A stretch of DNA of 64,000 nucleotides. Origin: Clostridiales bacterium (GTDB lineage Bacteria > Bacillota > Clostridia > Lachnospirales > Lachnospiraceae). The notes beneath the pieces are model-generated. The model was not told the origin of the DNA. It was given only the letters and a program-made list of their open reading frames with translations, and made no database searches. Where the stretch lies: the NCBI GenBank assembly GCA_012519195.1, contig JAAYQP010000151.1:1-64000 (forward strand). The letters are read 5' to 3'. The translations under genes and the position numbers were made by a program. Of this stretch, positions 28,682-39,995 are shown piece after piece; positions within the stretch are counted from its first letter, which is position 1; each line of letters starts with the position of its first letter.

Positions 28682-31276
28682 ATGAATATAAATAAGTTTA
28701 CTCAGAATTCTATGCGGGCTGTTCAAAATTGTGAAAAACTAGCTTATGACTACAAACATCAGGAAATTGATGTGGAGCATCTGCTTTATAGCTTGCTGTC
28801 CTTAGAGGATAGTCTGATTAAAAAGCTATTGGAGAAAATGGAAATCCAAACGGAAGTGTTTTTAGCCCAAGTGGAAGGTTTATTAAGAAAACGTCCTAAA
28901 GTTTCGGGAGGACAGATTTATATTAGTAATGACCTGAATAAGATTTTAATCTATGCTGAGAATGAAGCGAAAGCCATGGGAGATTCCTATATTTCTGTGG
29001 AACATCTTTTCCTTAGCATGATAAAAAATGCTAATAAAGCTGTAAAAGAATTATTTCATGATTTTCGTATTTCCCGTAATGATTTCCTTAGGGTATTGCA
29101 AACGGTAAGAGGAAACCAGAATGTAGTCAGCGATAATCCCGAGGCTACCTATGACACTCTTGAAAAGTATGGTTATGATTTAGTAGCTAGAGCGAGGGAG
29201 CAGAAGCTGGATCCGGTAATTGGTCGTGATAGCGAGATTCGGAATGTGATTCGCATTCTATCAAGGAAAACAAAGAACAACCCAGTTTTAATTGGTGAAC
29301 CTGGTGTTGGGAAAACGGCAGTTGTTGAAGGGCTGGCCCAGAGAATTGTACGGGGTGATGTTCCCCAGGCTTTGAAGGATAAAAAGCTATTTGCGCTAGA
29401 TATGGGTGCTTTGGTAGCAGGGGCAAAGTATCGTGGGGAATTTGAGGAACGACTTAAAGCCGTACTTGCGGAAGTTAAGAAGAGTGATGGGCAGATTATC
29501 CTCTTTATTGATGAGTTGCATACCATTGTAGGAGCTGGTAAGACAGAAGGTTCTATGGATGCAGGAAATATGTTGAAACCCATGCTAGCCCGTGGCGAGT
29601 TACATTGCATTGGAGCCACAACCTTGAATGAGTACCGACTTTATATAGAGAAGGATGCCGCATTGGAGCGAAGGTTCCAGCCGGTTATGGTGGAAGAACC
29701 GACGGTTGAGGATACCATTTCCATTCTTCGTGGTCTTAAGGAACGCTATGAGGTCTTTCATGGAGTACAAATTACGGATGGAGCTTTGGTTAGCGCCGCT
29801 GTATTATCCAATCGCTATATCTCCGATCGCTTCCTACCGGATAAGGCGATTGATCTTGTTGATGAAGCCTGCGCTCTGATTAAGACGGAGCTAGACTCTA
29901 TGCCGACAGAACTGGATGATCTAAAAAGAAAGATTATGCAATTAGAAATTGAAGAGGCTGCATTAAAAGGTGAGGATGACCGATTGAGTATGGAGCGGCT
30001 CAATGAAATCCAGAGGGATTTGGCTGAATTAAAAGAAAAATTTGCCGCTGGTAAGGCAAGATGGGATAGTGAGAAAGCTTCTGTTGAAAAAGTACAGGCA
30101 CTGAGAAGTTCCCTTGAAGCTTTAAATAATGAAATTGAATTGGCAGAACGCAACTATGATTTGAATAAGGCAGCAGAATTAAAGTACGGAAGACTTCCAG
30201 AACTTCAAAGACAGTTGAAAGCAGAGGAAGAACGGTTAGAGCAGGATGAAAATATGCTGATTCATGAAAATGTCAGCGAAGAAGAAATTGCTAAAGTTGT
30301 ATCTAGATGGACTGGAATCCCTGTAGCAAAGCTGACGGAAGGGGAAAGAAATAAGATCCTTCACTTAAGTGAGGAACTGCATAAACGGGTTGTTGGTCAA
30401 GATGAGGCAGTCTCCTTGGTCTCTGATGCAATCCTTCGTTCCAGAGCAGGAATCAAGGATCCTACAAAGCCAATTGGATCCTTCCTCTTCCTAGGTCCTA
30501 CTGGTGTCGGCAAGACAGAATTGGCTAAGGCACTGGCGGAAAGTCTCTTTGATAATGAGCAGAACATCGTACGAATTGATATGAGCGAATATATGGAGAA
30601 GCATTCGGTAGCCAGATTAATTGGTGCCCCTCCCGGATATGTTGGTTTTGAAGAGGGTGGACAGTTGACAGAGGCAGTAAGACGCAAGCCCTATTCCGTT
30701 GTTCTTTTTGATGAGGTAGAGAAAGCTCACCCGGACGTATTTAATGTCCTCTTGCAGGTCTTAGATGATGGAAGAATTACAGATTCCCAGGGTAGAACCG
30801 TTGATTTTAAGAATACCATTATTATCATGACTTCGAATATAGGATCTAGATATCTTCTGGAGGGTATCGATGATGAGTGGGAAATTAGTGAGCGATGCAG
30901 GGAGCTTGTGATGAATGAGCTACATGGTAGTTTTCGTCCTGAGTTCCTCAATCGTTTGGATGAGATCATTCTATTTAAGCCTCTAACGAAGGAAAATATC
31001 AGCAATATAATGGATCTACTAATACAAGATTTAAATAGACGTTTGGCTGATCGGGAGATAAAGATTGCTCTAACAAAAGAGGCAAAAGACTTTATTGCTG
31101 ATATGGCCTTCGATCCTTCCTATGGTGCAAGACCGCTAAAGCGCTACCTTCAGAAGCATGTTGAAACCTTAAGTGCAAGATTAATTTTAAGTGACCAGCT
31201 TCATGCAGAGGATAGGATATGGATTGATCTTATAGATGGCAATCTAACTGCTTCCGTAAGGAATCTACAGTCATAA
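28682..31276 (+). CDS. clpB: ATP-dependent chaperone ClpB
   Basis: Clp N domain, two AAA+ modules ([26 protein letters not shown]), middle coiled coil, 864 aa. Confidence 0.94.
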   Translation: MNINKFTQNSMRAVQNCEKLAYDYKHQEIDVEHLLYSLLSLEDSLIKKLLEKMEIQTEVFLAQVEGLLRKRPKVSGGQIYISNDLNKILIYAENEAKAMGDSYISVEHLFLSMIKNANKAVKELFHDFRISRNDFLRVLQTVRGNQNVVSDNPEATYDTLEKYGYDLVARAREQKLDPVIGRDSEIRNVIRILSRKTKNNPVLIGEPGVGKTAVVEGLAQRIVRGDVPQALKDKKLFALDMGALVAGAKYRGEFEERLKAVLAEVKKSDGQIILFIDELHTIVGAGKTEGSMDAGNMLKPMLARGELHCIGATTLNEYRLYIEKDAALERRFQPVMVEEPTVEDTISILRGLKERYEVFHGVQITDGALVSAAVLSNRYISDRFLPDKAIDLVDEACALIKTELDSMPTELDDLKRKIMQLEIEEAALKGEDDRLSMERLNEIQRDLAELKEKFAAGKARWDSEKASVEKVQALRSSLEALNNEIELAERNYDLNKAAELKYGRLPELQRQLKAEEERLEQDENMLIHENVSEEEIAKVVSRWTGIPVAKLTEGERNKILHLSEELHKRVVGQDEAVSLVSDAILRSRAGIKDPTKPIGSFLFLGPTGVGKTELAKALAESLFDNEQNIVRIDMSEYMEKHSVARLIGAPPGYVGFEEGGQLTEAVRRKPYSVVLFDEVEKAHPDVFNVLLQVLDDGRITDSQGRTVDFKNTIIIMTSNIGSRYLLEGIDDEWEISERCRELVMNELHGSFRPEFLNRLDEIILFKPLTKENISNIMDLLIQDLNRRLADREIKIALTKEAKDFIADMAFDPSYGARPLKRYLQKHVETLSARLILSDQLHAEDRIWIDLIDGNLTASVRNLQS

Positions 31277-31346
31277 CCTATATTTCAGAATTATTTGCAC
31301 TTTCAAATCATAGAATTAGATAAGTGATAAATCTATGGAGGTTATT

Positions 31347-31763
31347 ATGAAGAGGCGAAGAATTACTGTTCTGCTTCTTATGATAGTCATTACAGTTATA
31401 GGATTAACCGGCTGTAAACGTGAGGATACAGATATTAAGAAAATTAAAGATCTAGAATTTACGGTAGTAGAGGATGCCGATTTACCCGGTGAACTAAAAG
31501 AGATTATTGATGAAAAAAAGGAAAATCCATTTAAGTTGTCCTATTCCAACAAGGATTATTTATACATTGTAGTTGGATATGGCAAACAAAATAGCGGTGG
31601 ATATAGTATATCAGTAGATGAATTATATCTTACCAGCAATGCAATCTATATTGATACGAATTTGATAGGACCTTCGAAAGATGATCTGGTTGCTCAGGGT
31701 GTAACATATCCATATGTGGTTGTAAAAATTGAGTTCATAGATAAGAGAGTTGTATTTGAGTAA
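31347..31763 (+). CDS. Lipoprotein with PrcB-like C-terminal domain
   Basis: Lipobox IGLTGC; 'YLYIVVGYGKQNSGGYSISVDELYLTSNAIYIDTNLIGPS' PrcB_C-like. Confidence 0.72.
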   Translation: MKRRRITVLLLMIVITVIGLTGCKREDTDIKKIKDLEFTVVEDADLPGELKEIIDEKKENPFKLSYSNKDYLYIVVGYGKQNSGGYSISVDELYLTSNAIYIDTNLIGPSKDDLVAQGVTYPYVVVKIEFIDKRVVFE

Positions 31764-31801
31764 CCGATCTTATCGTAATCAATTTAATACTTAGTATTTT
31801 T

Positions 31802-31850
31802 AAGGGCTTCATCATTTTGTACAGGTAGAGGAAAATGTGAAGCCCTTTCT
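31802..31850 (+). terminator. Intrinsic terminator
   Basis: AAGGGCTTCATCATTTT..AAAATGTGAAGCCCTTTCTT. Confidence 0.7.
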
Positions 31851-32177
31851 TGGTTAGTATTTTATTCCTAGTCCATATATAAAAGAGAATTCTATTCATA
31901 GTCATTAAAATTTATAATTAGCATAAGATGGAATACAACAACATTTTGTTGATATGAATTACAATAAGGACTACATGTTGTAGAAGTAAAAAGTTTGGAA
32001 GATACAGCATTTTTAATTTAATTAGGTTTTATTTTTTTGTGCAAAATAGAAATATCGGATTGTGTAAGATAGGTAGCATGTGAAAATATTCCATAAATAT
32101 GAACAAAAATACAGTCATTTACTATACATTTTTTTGAGAACAATGATATAATATAGATCGAATTGTCTGAAAATTTG

Positions 32178-32207
32178 TTGACAATTATTAAAATTTAATG
32201 CTATAAT
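32178..32207 (+). promoter_or_regulatory. Promoter TTGACA-N18-TATAAT upstream of veg
   Basis: Perfect -35 and -10 hexamers. Confidence 0.75.
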
Positions 32208-32312
32208 AGGTACGATGCATATAATTTGTAACAGAATTATTTAGAGGAATGTTAATAAATCCATAGTAGAGTTTCTCGCGATGGAGTTAGAAAACATGGC
32301 AAGGAGAAAATA

Positions 32313-32558
32313 ATGATGAAGCAAAATGATGTAAACAAGGTACGAAATGCTGTTATAAGTCAAATGGGTAAAAAGGTTAAAGTTAGGATTAACAGAGGAA
32401 GACATAAAGTAGATGAGACCGTTGGAATAATTTCAGAAACCTACCCTAGCATCTTTTTAATTACAACACAGGATACGAAAGATATGCCTGCAAGGACCAT
32501 ATCCTATAGTTATACTGACGTACTGACGAAAGACGTGGAGCTAATCCTATGCAGATAA
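32313..32558 (+). CDS. veg: Veg family protein
   Basis: VRNAVISQMGKKVKVRINRGRHKVDETVGIISETYPSIFLI..SYSYTDVLTKDVEL. Confidence 0.9.
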   Translation: MMKQNDVNKVRNAVISQMGKKVKVRINRGRHKVDETVGIISETYPSIFLITTQDTKDMPARTISYSYTDVLTKDVELILCR

Positions 32559-32766
32559 GCATGGGATCATGGATAAGAAATACAAAAGATAAAAAAGAGC
32601 GAATTTCAATGAAAAGAGTGAGCTAAACCATGAAACAAGTAATGGTTTTGCTCATTTTTTTATGTGTAAAAAGAGAATTTTTATATTGAAATCATAATTC
32701 TATTTTCCAATGAATAAGATATGACAGAGGCATCCATCGTATGTCCAAATTTAAGGAGGGATTCTA

Positions 32767-34335
32767 GTGGAGTTAATTAAAAAGAATATTCATATGAATA
32801 AATTAAAATGTAAGAGCACCCTGCAGCTTACATTGGACGATGACTTTAATGTTCCCGATATTAAACCGGACATTGATAAAATTATAAAAGAACAGGGTGA
32901 AATTAGAATTACAGATATCAAAGCCATGAATGGAAAACTTCTCGTTAAAGGTGCACTTGGTTTCAATGTGCTATATTTAAGCGGAGAAGACCAAAAACCA
33001 GTACATAATATTTCAGGTGAAATTCCTTTTGATGAAGTAATTAATATGGAACTTACCTGCGCCGACGATGATCCGATTGTAAAATGGGAATTGGAGGACT
33101 TATCTACAGGAACGATTAACTCCAGAAAACTGAGCGTTAAATCCATTGTACGCTTGAATGTAGCTGTAGAAGAACTATATGATGAAGAAACTGCGGTTAT
33201 GGTAGAGGGACCTGAGGATGTTCAATACATCAATAAAAAAATAGAAATTACAGATATCAGTATTAATAAAAGGGATACCTTCCGTGTTAAGGATGAGCTT
33301 CTCCTACCGGCCAATAAAGCCAATATTTCTAGTATACTTTACCAGGATATCCATCTGAATAATGTAGAAGTAAGGTTGCTGGATGATAGATTTAGTATTA
33401 AAGGAGAAATTCCTGTATTCATATTATATACCAGTGAGGATGAGGAAAATCCGATTGAATACTATGAGACAGAGATTCCTTTTGGTGGAGTAATTGATTG
33501 CAGCGGATGTAGTGAGGATATGATTGAGGATATCACCTTCCGGATTGCCAGCAAGAATTTGGAGATAAAGCCAGACGATGATGGGGAAGAAAGAGCATTA
33601 GATCTTGAAGTTATTCTGGAAATGGAGATCAAGGTATATGAAATTGAGGAGCCTGAGATTCTTTGTGATGTTTACAGCCCATCCATGGAGATTACACCGA
33701 TTACAAAAAATGCGATTTATGAGAACCTAGTTATTAAAAACAATAGTAAATACCGAATTGCAGATCGTATTAATGTACCAGAAAATCAGCCTAATATTCT
33801 ACAAATCTGCCATGCCAATGGTGATATTAAAATTGATGAAATAATACCTGATGGAAATCAGCTACAGGTTGAGGGAGTTATTGAAGCTGATATCCTCTAT
33901 ATTTCTGAGGATGATAGTATTCCCTTGAATTCTATAAAGGGGGCAATTCCCTTTACCCAGACAATTGAAGTTAAGGGGATGAAGCCAGACAGTAACTATG
34001 AGATTAGACCGAACCTTGACCAGCTAAGTGTCATGATGCTTGATAGTGAAGAGATTGAAGTAAAGGCGACCATTAGTCTAAATACAATTGTTTTTGATAA
34101 AATAAGCGAGGAAATTATTACAGATATTGAAGTATCCAATATTGACCTTGAAAAATTACAAGCCATGCCTGGAATCATAGGATATGTTGTTAAGCCGGAA
34201 GATACTTTGTGGAAAATAGCCAAGAAATATTATACTACCGTGGATACTATTATGAGCATTAATGATATGGAAAATGATCGAATTCAACCAGGAGATAAAC
34301 TAATTATAATGAAAAAGGTAGACGCTGTAATCTAA
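32767..34335 (+). CDS. DUF3794 (SPOCS) repeat protein with C-terminal LysM domain
   Basis: Repeated SPOCS-like modules; C-term GYVVKPEDTLWKIAKKYYTTVDTIMSINDMENDRIQPGDKLIIM. Confidence 0.88.
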   Translation: MELIKKNIHMNKLKCKSTLQLTLDDDFNVPDIKPDIDKIIKEQGEIRITDIKAMNGKLLVKGALGFNVLYLSGEDQKPVHNISGEIPFDEVINMELTCADDDPIVKWELEDLSTGTINSRKLSVKSIVRLNVAVEELYDEETAVMVEGPEDVQYINKKIEITDISINKRDTFRVKDELLLPANKANISSILYQDIHLNNVEVRLLDDRFSIKGEIPVFILYTSEDEENPIEYYETEIPFGGVIDCSGCSEDMIEDITFRIASKNLEIKPDDDGEERALDLEVILEMEIKVYEIEEPEILCDVYSPSMEITPITKNAIYENLVIKNNSKYRIADRINVPENQPNILQICHANGDIKIDEIIPDGNQLQVEGVIEADILYISEDDSIPLNSIKGAIPFTQTIEVKGMKPDSNYEIRPNLDQLSVMMLDSEEIEVKATISLNTIVFDKISEEIITDIEVSNIDLEKLQAMPGIIGYVVKPEDTLWKIAKKYYTTVDTIMSINDMENDRIQPGDKLIIMKKVDAVI

Positions 34336-34449
34336 TGAAAATTATTGAAACAGCCGAAATATAGAATAGATTAGTAAATTTTATCTCGACTTGGTTTTCC
34401 AAAGGATATTACCACTCAAAAGAGAAGGATAAGGAACGGAGGATAAGGT

Positions 34450-35040
34450 ATGAATATAAGCAGGGTAACCCATATAGAAAAAACTTATCATAGGGATGAA
34501 GCTGTTAGAACTGCTGGGAAACAAAGCCAGGATGTTGAGAAACAATTAACAACATTCAATGAAAAGGCAGCAACTTATGAAAAAGAGGGTCTCGACGGTG
34601 ATCAGAAAAAAGTATATCAAAGAGATGATGCTACCATTCAAAGATTGCAAGAGGATCTAGCAAGACGGGAGCAAAGCCTTCGGGATCTAGTACGAAAGAT
34701 GTTGCTTAATCAAGGGCAGGCTTATCAAGAATCAATGGATATCTATGGCCTGCTACGTGAGGGCAAATTAAATGTAGATCCAGAGGCTGTGGAAAAGGCG
34801 CAGCGGGATATAGCAGAGGATGGATATTGGGGAGTAGAGCAGACCTCCGAACGTCTCGTATCCTTTGCGAAAGCACTCACGGGAGGGGATCCATCAAAAG
34901 CAGATGAGATGATGGAAGCTGTTAAGAAAGGTTTTGAACAGGCAACGAAAGCTTGGGGAGCAGAGCTTCCGGATATTTCAAAGAAGACCTTGGAAGAAAC
35001 GATACGTAAGTTAGAGAATTGGAGAGATCAGGAAAATTAG
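34450..35040 (+). CDS. Hypothetical helical protein
   Basis: 196 aa; ggaggataaggt RBS; Glu/Lys/Gln-rich. Confidence 0.6.
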   Translation: MNISRVTHIEKTYHRDEAVRTAGKQSQDVEKQLTTFNEKAATYEKEGLDGDQKKVYQRDDATIQRLQEDLARREQSLRDLVRKMLLNQGQAYQESMDIYGLLREGKLNVDPEAVEKAQRDIAEDGYWGVEQTSERLVSFAKALTGGDPSKADEMMEAVKKGFEQATKAWGAELPDISKKTLEETIRKLENWRDQEN

Positions 35041-35088
35041 TGTGTGATATTTAATCCATAAGTGGACCCTTTGTCACCATCGGTACTT

Positions 35089-35130
35089 AGGCCCCGGTAG
35101 ATAGTTATATAAATCTATCTGCCGGGGCCT
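35089..35130. terminator. Strong hairpin AGGCCCCGGTAGATAG-ttatataaa-TCTATCTGCCGGGGCCT
   Basis: ~16-bp near-perfect stem between convergent genes; poor U-tract. Confidence 0.5.
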
Positions 35131-35229
35131 TATATACCGTTATGTGCGACAATCGAGCGAAAGTGTGTCTACATTGGATAAAAATAATACACTAGTATTT
35201 TGACATAGCTGTCCTATTCTTGAGTATAA

Positions 35230-36114
35230 TTATTCATCTATCCTTTCTTCAGGAGTAAATGGTTTAACTAAGAATACTTGTCTACCAAAATCCGATTTCT
35301 TAAAATGTTCATAGGCATCTTGAGCTAGAGAGGGATTAGCATAGATACCAAATACCGTAGGGCCACTTCCACTCATAAGCGCAGTTAGGGCGCCTAATTC
35401 ACACATCCTTTGTTTAATCTGTGATATTATGGGATATTTTGCGATTGTTACTGTCTCAAGCATATTATCCATGTGTTTTGTAAGTTCCTGTAGATTTCCT
35501 TTCTCGATAGCTTTTCGCATGCTAGTAATATCCGGATGCTTCATGTATGGCGTGAGCTTTAGATTAGTGTAAACATATTTTGTTGATACGCTGACATCTG
35601 GCTTTACTAGTAGAATATCACAATCCGGCATTGGATTTAAGGGTGTAAGAATTTCCCCGATTCCTTCGGATAGGGCAGTACCCATCATAATGCAATAGGG
35701 AACATCTGCTCCTAATTTGACACCCATCTTCATTAGATCCGCTGTGCTTAATCCTATTTGATATATTTTGTTTAATGCACAAAGGGTTGCCGCAGCGTCA
35801 CTGCTTCCACCGGCTAATCCAGCTGCAACAGGAATGTTTTTTTCTAAGGTGATATTTACGCCCTCTCTTAGTTTGAAACGATCTCGGAACATCTGAGCAG
35901 CTCGGTAAACAATATTACGCCCATCCACAGGCAGATAGGGTAAATTGGATTCTACGTGGATACTCCTTGTAGGAGATTTGACAATGGTTATAAGATCATA
36001 AAGATCAACGGATTGCATAATCATCCGAAGATCATGGTAACCATCCTCTCTTCTTCTAAGTACATCAAGTCCAAGATTAATTTTTGCATAAGCTTTTGTT
36101 ATCAGGGAATTCAT
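35230..36114 (-). CDS. ispE: 4-diphosphocytidyl-2-C-methyl-D-erythritol kinase
   Basis: AYAKINLGLDVLRRREDGYHDLRMIMQSV; PVAAGLAGGSSDAAATL. Confidence 0.95.
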   Translation of the reverse strand: MNSLITKAYAKINLGLDVLRRREDGYHDLRMIMQSVDLYDLITIVKSPTRSIHVESNLPYLPVDGRNIVYRAAQMFRDRFKLREGVNITLEKNIPVAAGLAGGSSDAAATLCALNKIYQIGLSTADLMKMGVKLGADVPYCIMMGTALSEGIGEILTPLNPMPDCDILLVKPDVSVSTKYVYTNLKLTPYMKHPDITSMRKAIEKGNLQELTKHMDNMLETVTIAKYPIISQIKQRMCELGALTALMSGSGPTVFGIYANPSLAQDAYEHFKKSDFGRQVFLVKPFTPEERIDE

Positions 36115-36257
36115 AATACCTCCAATGGCTTCTACATTTTGTATCTTCATAAAAAAAGACCACTGATTCATGATTTACAATGGTCTGTTTTAGATTAATG
36201 ATTAAAATATAATGGTATTTTAACACAGAAACCTAGGCATTACAATCAAAGTGGAAT

Positions 36258-37010
36258 TTAATTATCCCAAAGCTTTTTCCATTCTTCCCAAAGTTTAAAC
36301 TTAATCTTTACAGGAGCTTTATTCGCTTTTAAAGCCTCAAATTCTTCTTCTGTTAGAATATATTTCAGCTGTTCCCCTGAATTTTCATCGACAATGCTAT
36401 AGGTCTCATCAACAAAACACAAAGGTGGAAACATAACACACCACCAATTCTTTCCCTTGGCATTTCCTATTTTGACCTGGAGAGCTTCATAGATTCCAGG
36501 AGGGAAAGAGTATTCTCCGTAGACTTTCAAAGGAAAGTAGCAGGGTTTTAGACTAACAGTAACCGGATAATGAAAGCCATTCTGTTCTATAATTGCCTTT
36601 GCCGTATTTTGAATAGAGGGAAGCTTAATAAGTAGGATTTTACGGGCATCCTCAATACTGGAAGCTTCCTTTAGATAGGGAGAAAGCTCCTTGACTAAGG
36701 CATCCTTCACTTCATGCTTTAGCTTCTGATCTTCTTCCTTATCACTATTTGCAATTACGTGAAAACGAATAATTTCTTCTGCTATTGTTGATTGTAATTC
36801 TTGATTTGCTGTGCTACCAGCTCGCTCAAAGCCCATGAATAATCCGGAGAACAGTAGGAGTAGTAGCAATAAAAAGCTGTGTATCTCCTTTCGATATCTT
36901 TTGTATTCTGTGTTACGATCAATCCCTATGCTTTTACTTAATTTCATAGCTTCTGTATGATTATGTATTCTATTCATGGCATTTTGATTCTTTAATTTTA
37001 AAAATTTCAT
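36258..37010 (-). CDS. spoIIR: Stage II sporulation protein R
   Basis: EIIRFHVIANSDKEEDQKLKHEVKDALVKEL.. GKNWWCVMFPPLCFVDE. Confidence 0.93.
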   Translation of the reverse strand: MKFLKLKNQNAMNRIHNHTEAMKLSKSIGIDRNTEYKRYRKEIHSFLLLLLLLFSGLFMGFERAGSTANQELQSTIAEEIIRFHVIANSDKEEDQKLKHEVKDALVKELSPYLKEASSIEDARKILLIKLPSIQNTAKAIIEQNGFHYPVTVSLKPCYFPLKVYGEYSFPPGIYEALQVKIGNAKGKNWWCVMFPPLCFVDETYSIVDENSGEQLKYILTEEEFEALKANKAPVKIKFKLWEEWKKLWDN

Positions 37011-37260
37011 TATAATACCCCCTTCCTATTAGTCAGAGTATCGCCCACTAATTTGTTTTTATTCCTATAAGGTCAATAATTTTATTATATTTTACAAAAC
37101 ATATCCTTACGGAGTAATGTTTACTAGATCTGTTTTATGTCAAGGTTAGGCAAAATCCAATCAGTAAAAATACTTGAACTTAGGTGGGTTTAATAGTACA
37201 ATTAGGTAGCGCTCATAGTAGTAACGCATTGTTTATAAAATGGCAGCAGGAGGCATAGAT

Positions 37261-38070
37261 ATGTCAAGTAAAGCACCAATCGGGGTGTTTGATTCAGGGA
37301 TCGGCGGATTAACCGTGGTGAAAGAGATTATGAATCAGATACCAGGAGAATCCATTATTTATTTTGGTGATACAGCGAGAGTTCCCTATGGAAGTAAATC
37401 ACAGGAAACCATAATTACATACACAAGACAAATTGTAAGATTTCTAAAGGGAAAAGGAGTTAAGGCCATTGTCGTTGCCTGCAATACAGCCAGTGCTTTA
37501 GCCTTGGAAACAGTTAAGGCAGAAAATGAGCTACCGATGATTGGTGTAGTAAAACCAGGTGCTAAAGTAGCTGCCAATACGACTAGCAATGGTAGAATTG
37601 GTGTTATCGGTACAGAAGGAACCATTCATAGCGGAATCTATAAGGATTATGTGAAAAAAATAGATTCCCGGATAGAGGTTTATGGTAAGGCATGCCCGCT
37701 TTTGGTACCATTAGTCGAGGAAGGATTACTGGATGATCCGGTAACAAGAGAGATGGTTCGTAGATATACCAAGGATTTACTAGATCAGAATATTGATACC
37801 CTGGTACTGGGATGCACCCACTATCCTTTGTTGAGAAAAACGATACGCAAGGTTGTGGGAGATGAGATTGAGCTTGTAAATCCGGCTTATGAAACAGCTA
37901 GATCTCTAAAAGAAGTTCTTATCAATAATAAACTTGAGAATGATGAACTAATAAATGAAAATCATAAATTCTACGTAAGTGATGGGGCAGAGAAATTCAA
38001 GCGATTTGCTAAGACTATATTGCCCTGTGAGGTTATTGAAACGAAGGATGTTAATATAGAGAATTATTAA
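37261..38070 (+). CDS. murI: Glutamate racemase
   Basis: PIGVFDSGIGGLTVVKEIM.. VACNTASALAL.. LGCTHYPLL. Confidence 0.95.
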   Translation: MSSKAPIGVFDSGIGGLTVVKEIMNQIPGESIIYFGDTARVPYGSKSQETIITYTRQIVRFLKGKGVKAIVVACNTASALALETVKAENELPMIGVVKPGAKVAANTTSNGRIGVIGTEGTIHSGIYKDYVKKIDSRIEVYGKACPLLVPLVEEGLLDDPVTREMVRRYTKDLLDQNIDTLVLGCTHYPLLRKTIRKVVGDEIELVNPAYETARSLKEVLINNKLENDELINENHKFYVSDGAEKFKRFAKTILPCEVIETKDVNIENY

Positions 38071-38080
38071 AGGTGGCAAT

Positions 38081-38497
38081 ATGACAAGGGAAGTTAAAGT
38101 AATAATGGAAGGAGTTACATCTGGGGTTGAAGAGGATAGAATAACGGTTAAAACCGAAGGCTTATATGATTATCGCAACGGTAAACATTTTATCCGTTTT
38201 GAAGAGTCCCTGGAAGGAACGAACCAAATAACAAATAATATATTAAAGATTAGTCAGCATCAAGTCCATCTTATAAAGAAAGGTGCGATGAATACAACAA
38301 TGATCTTTGATCTTAAGGAGGATTCTCAGATTACCTATCAGACACCCTATGGTGGTTTAGTGTTTCAGGTTAATACTAAGGAGCTAGTCGTAAAGGAATA
38401 TCTTAATGAGATTCAAGTAAATCTAAACTATGCTCTTTTTTCCAATGGAAAACACCTTTCTGATAACCAAACAAGGATTGAAATAAGATCAAAATAA
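38081..38497 (+). CDS. DUF1934 (YwiB-like) protein
   Basis: 138 aa; RFEESLEGTNQITNNILKISQHQVHLIKKGAMNTTMIF; overlap-spaced with murI. Confidence 0.8.
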   Translation: MTREVKVIMEGVTSGVEEDRITVKTEGLYDYRNGKHFIRFEESLEGTNQITNNILKISQHQVHLIKKGAMNTTMIFDLKEDSQITYQTPYGGLVFQVNTKELVVKEYLNEIQVNLNYALFSNGKHLSDNQTRIEIRSK

Positions 38498-38523
38498 AGA
38501 TAGTATGAAAGCAGATAGAGAAA

Positions 38524-38562
38524 AGGAAGGATAAATCAGCAAAGTGATTTATCCTTCCTTTC
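38524..38562. terminator. Bidirectional terminator; its right arm encodes the CapA-family C-terminus (RKEG*)
   Basis: AAGGAAGGATAAATCA-gcaaag-TGATTTATCCTTCCTT. Confidence 0.75.
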
Positions 38563-39883
38563 TGCTTATAAAACCGTCTTCATCGATCTTGATATCAAAA
38601 GATATTTCTTCCATGTATTTAAAATAAGATTGCCGTTCTTTTCCATCCGTAATAATATAGGTATAAGTATCCTTGTTCATAACAGGTACAATCTGAGCAT
38701 TTATTGTGCCATCGGGATCAATATATACTTTAAGGAAACCAGATTCCCGGGTTGAGCTATTAAACCAAAAGTTACCTAAGCTATAAGCAATCGGTTTTCC
38801 CTTGTATATCTCAAATCCCTGCATAACGTGGGGGTGGCATCCGATAACGATATCAGCACCGGCATCAATATATTGTCTGGCAAAATTCTTCTGATAATTT
38901 TCAGGATAGTTATTTTTTTCAACACCCCAATGAACATAAACAACTACAAAATCACTATTTTCCGATGCTTTTTCAATTGCCTTAATCAACGGAGTGGGAT
39001 CATAAGTACCAACCATACCGGGAGAATCTTCTTTGGCATACCAATCCATGGCAAAGATGACACGGGAGGATGCAAGATAGGCAATCTTTTTATCTCCAAT
39101 TGTATAGTAGACCGGGGCTTCTGCCCTTGCTAAATTCTCACCGGCTCCGACATAGTCAATTCCGGCTTCCTCCAGGGTGGTGAAGGTGTCCATAAGGGCA
39201 TCAACGCCATAATCCAGAGCATGATTATTAGCCAGAGATACGATATCGACACCCATTTCATGCAGGATATTGACACGACTAGGATCTGCCCGAAAGGTAT
39301 AGGATTTATTTGGTGTTTTCTTACCTCTGGTACTGTAGGCAAATTCATTATTTAACATCATGATATCTACGGCCTTCATTTCTTCGACCAGATCAGCAGA
39401 TAGACCCCCAAGGATTCCCTTCTTCTCTCTGTCATATTTGGCTACCGGATGGGAATTTTCATCAAAATTAACATCGCCAGCAAACCCTAGGAGAATCGGC
39501 TTCTTCTGCAGGTCATTTAATTCTGCTTCTTTTCCATCCTCTGGGTTCGGATGTTTAATTTCCTCTTTTGCATATTCGGAATCATTATCTATACCAGAAT
39601 TCGTTTGTTCTTCTGTGCTGCTGTTATCCGTATTGCTTATGGTATCTTCCTTAGCTTCACTGCCTTGTTCTTCTGTTTCACTATTAAGATCCTTTTCCTT
39701 TTGTGCATGATCTGCATTATCATCTGTATTATCAACCACTTGTTCCTCTTTATTACTTATCTTGCTATCCAGAAGATCTCTTTTATTTTGTATTTTAAAT
39801 GCATATATCAATAGTCCACATAGAAATACCAGGGATAGCACACAGATCAGGGTAAGCAATAATAGATTTTTCCTTTTCATCAT
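38549..39883 (-). CDS. CapA-family (poly-gamma-glutamate biosynthesis-like) metallophosphatase-fold protein with acidic linker
   Basis: LGFAGDVNFDENSHPVAKY.. LANNHALDYG.. VVYVHWGVE.. GCHPHVMQG. Confidence 0.88.
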   Translation of the reverse strand: MMKRKNLLLLTLICVLSLVFLCGLLIYAFKIQNKRDLLDSKISNKEEQVVDNTDDNADHAQKEKDLNSETEEQGSEAKEDTISNTDNSSTEEQTNSGIDNDSEYAKEEIKHPNPEDGKEAELNDLQKKPILLGFAGDVNFDENSHPVAKYDREKKGILGGLSADLVEEMKAVDIMMLNNEFAYSTRGKKTPNKSYTFRADPSRVNILHEMGVDIVSLANNHALDYGVDALMDTFTTLEEAGIDYVGAGENLARAEAPVYYTIGDKKIAYLASSRVIFAMDWYAKEDSPGMVGTYDPTPLIKAIEKASENSDFVVVYVHWGVEKNNYPENYQKNFARQYIDAGADIVIGCHPHVMQGFEIYKGKPIAYSLGNFWFNSSTRESGFLKVYIDPDGTINAQIVPVMNKDTYTYIITDGKERQSYFKYMEEISFDIKIDEDGFISRKEG

Positions 39884-39938
39884 AGATTACGGCCCGTCAT
39901 CATTGGATTCAATGGAATGACCGTATACCTCCTTCCAA

Positions 39939-39983
39939 TAAAAAACTCTTACCTTTATAACAATTATGCCATTAAGGTAAGAG
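39939..39983 (-). terminator. Terminator of the 39996-40451 gene
   Basis: Minus strand CTCTTACCTT..AAGGTAAGAG-TTTTTTATTGG. Confidence 0.75.
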
Positions 39984-39995
39984 GGTTATGATTTT

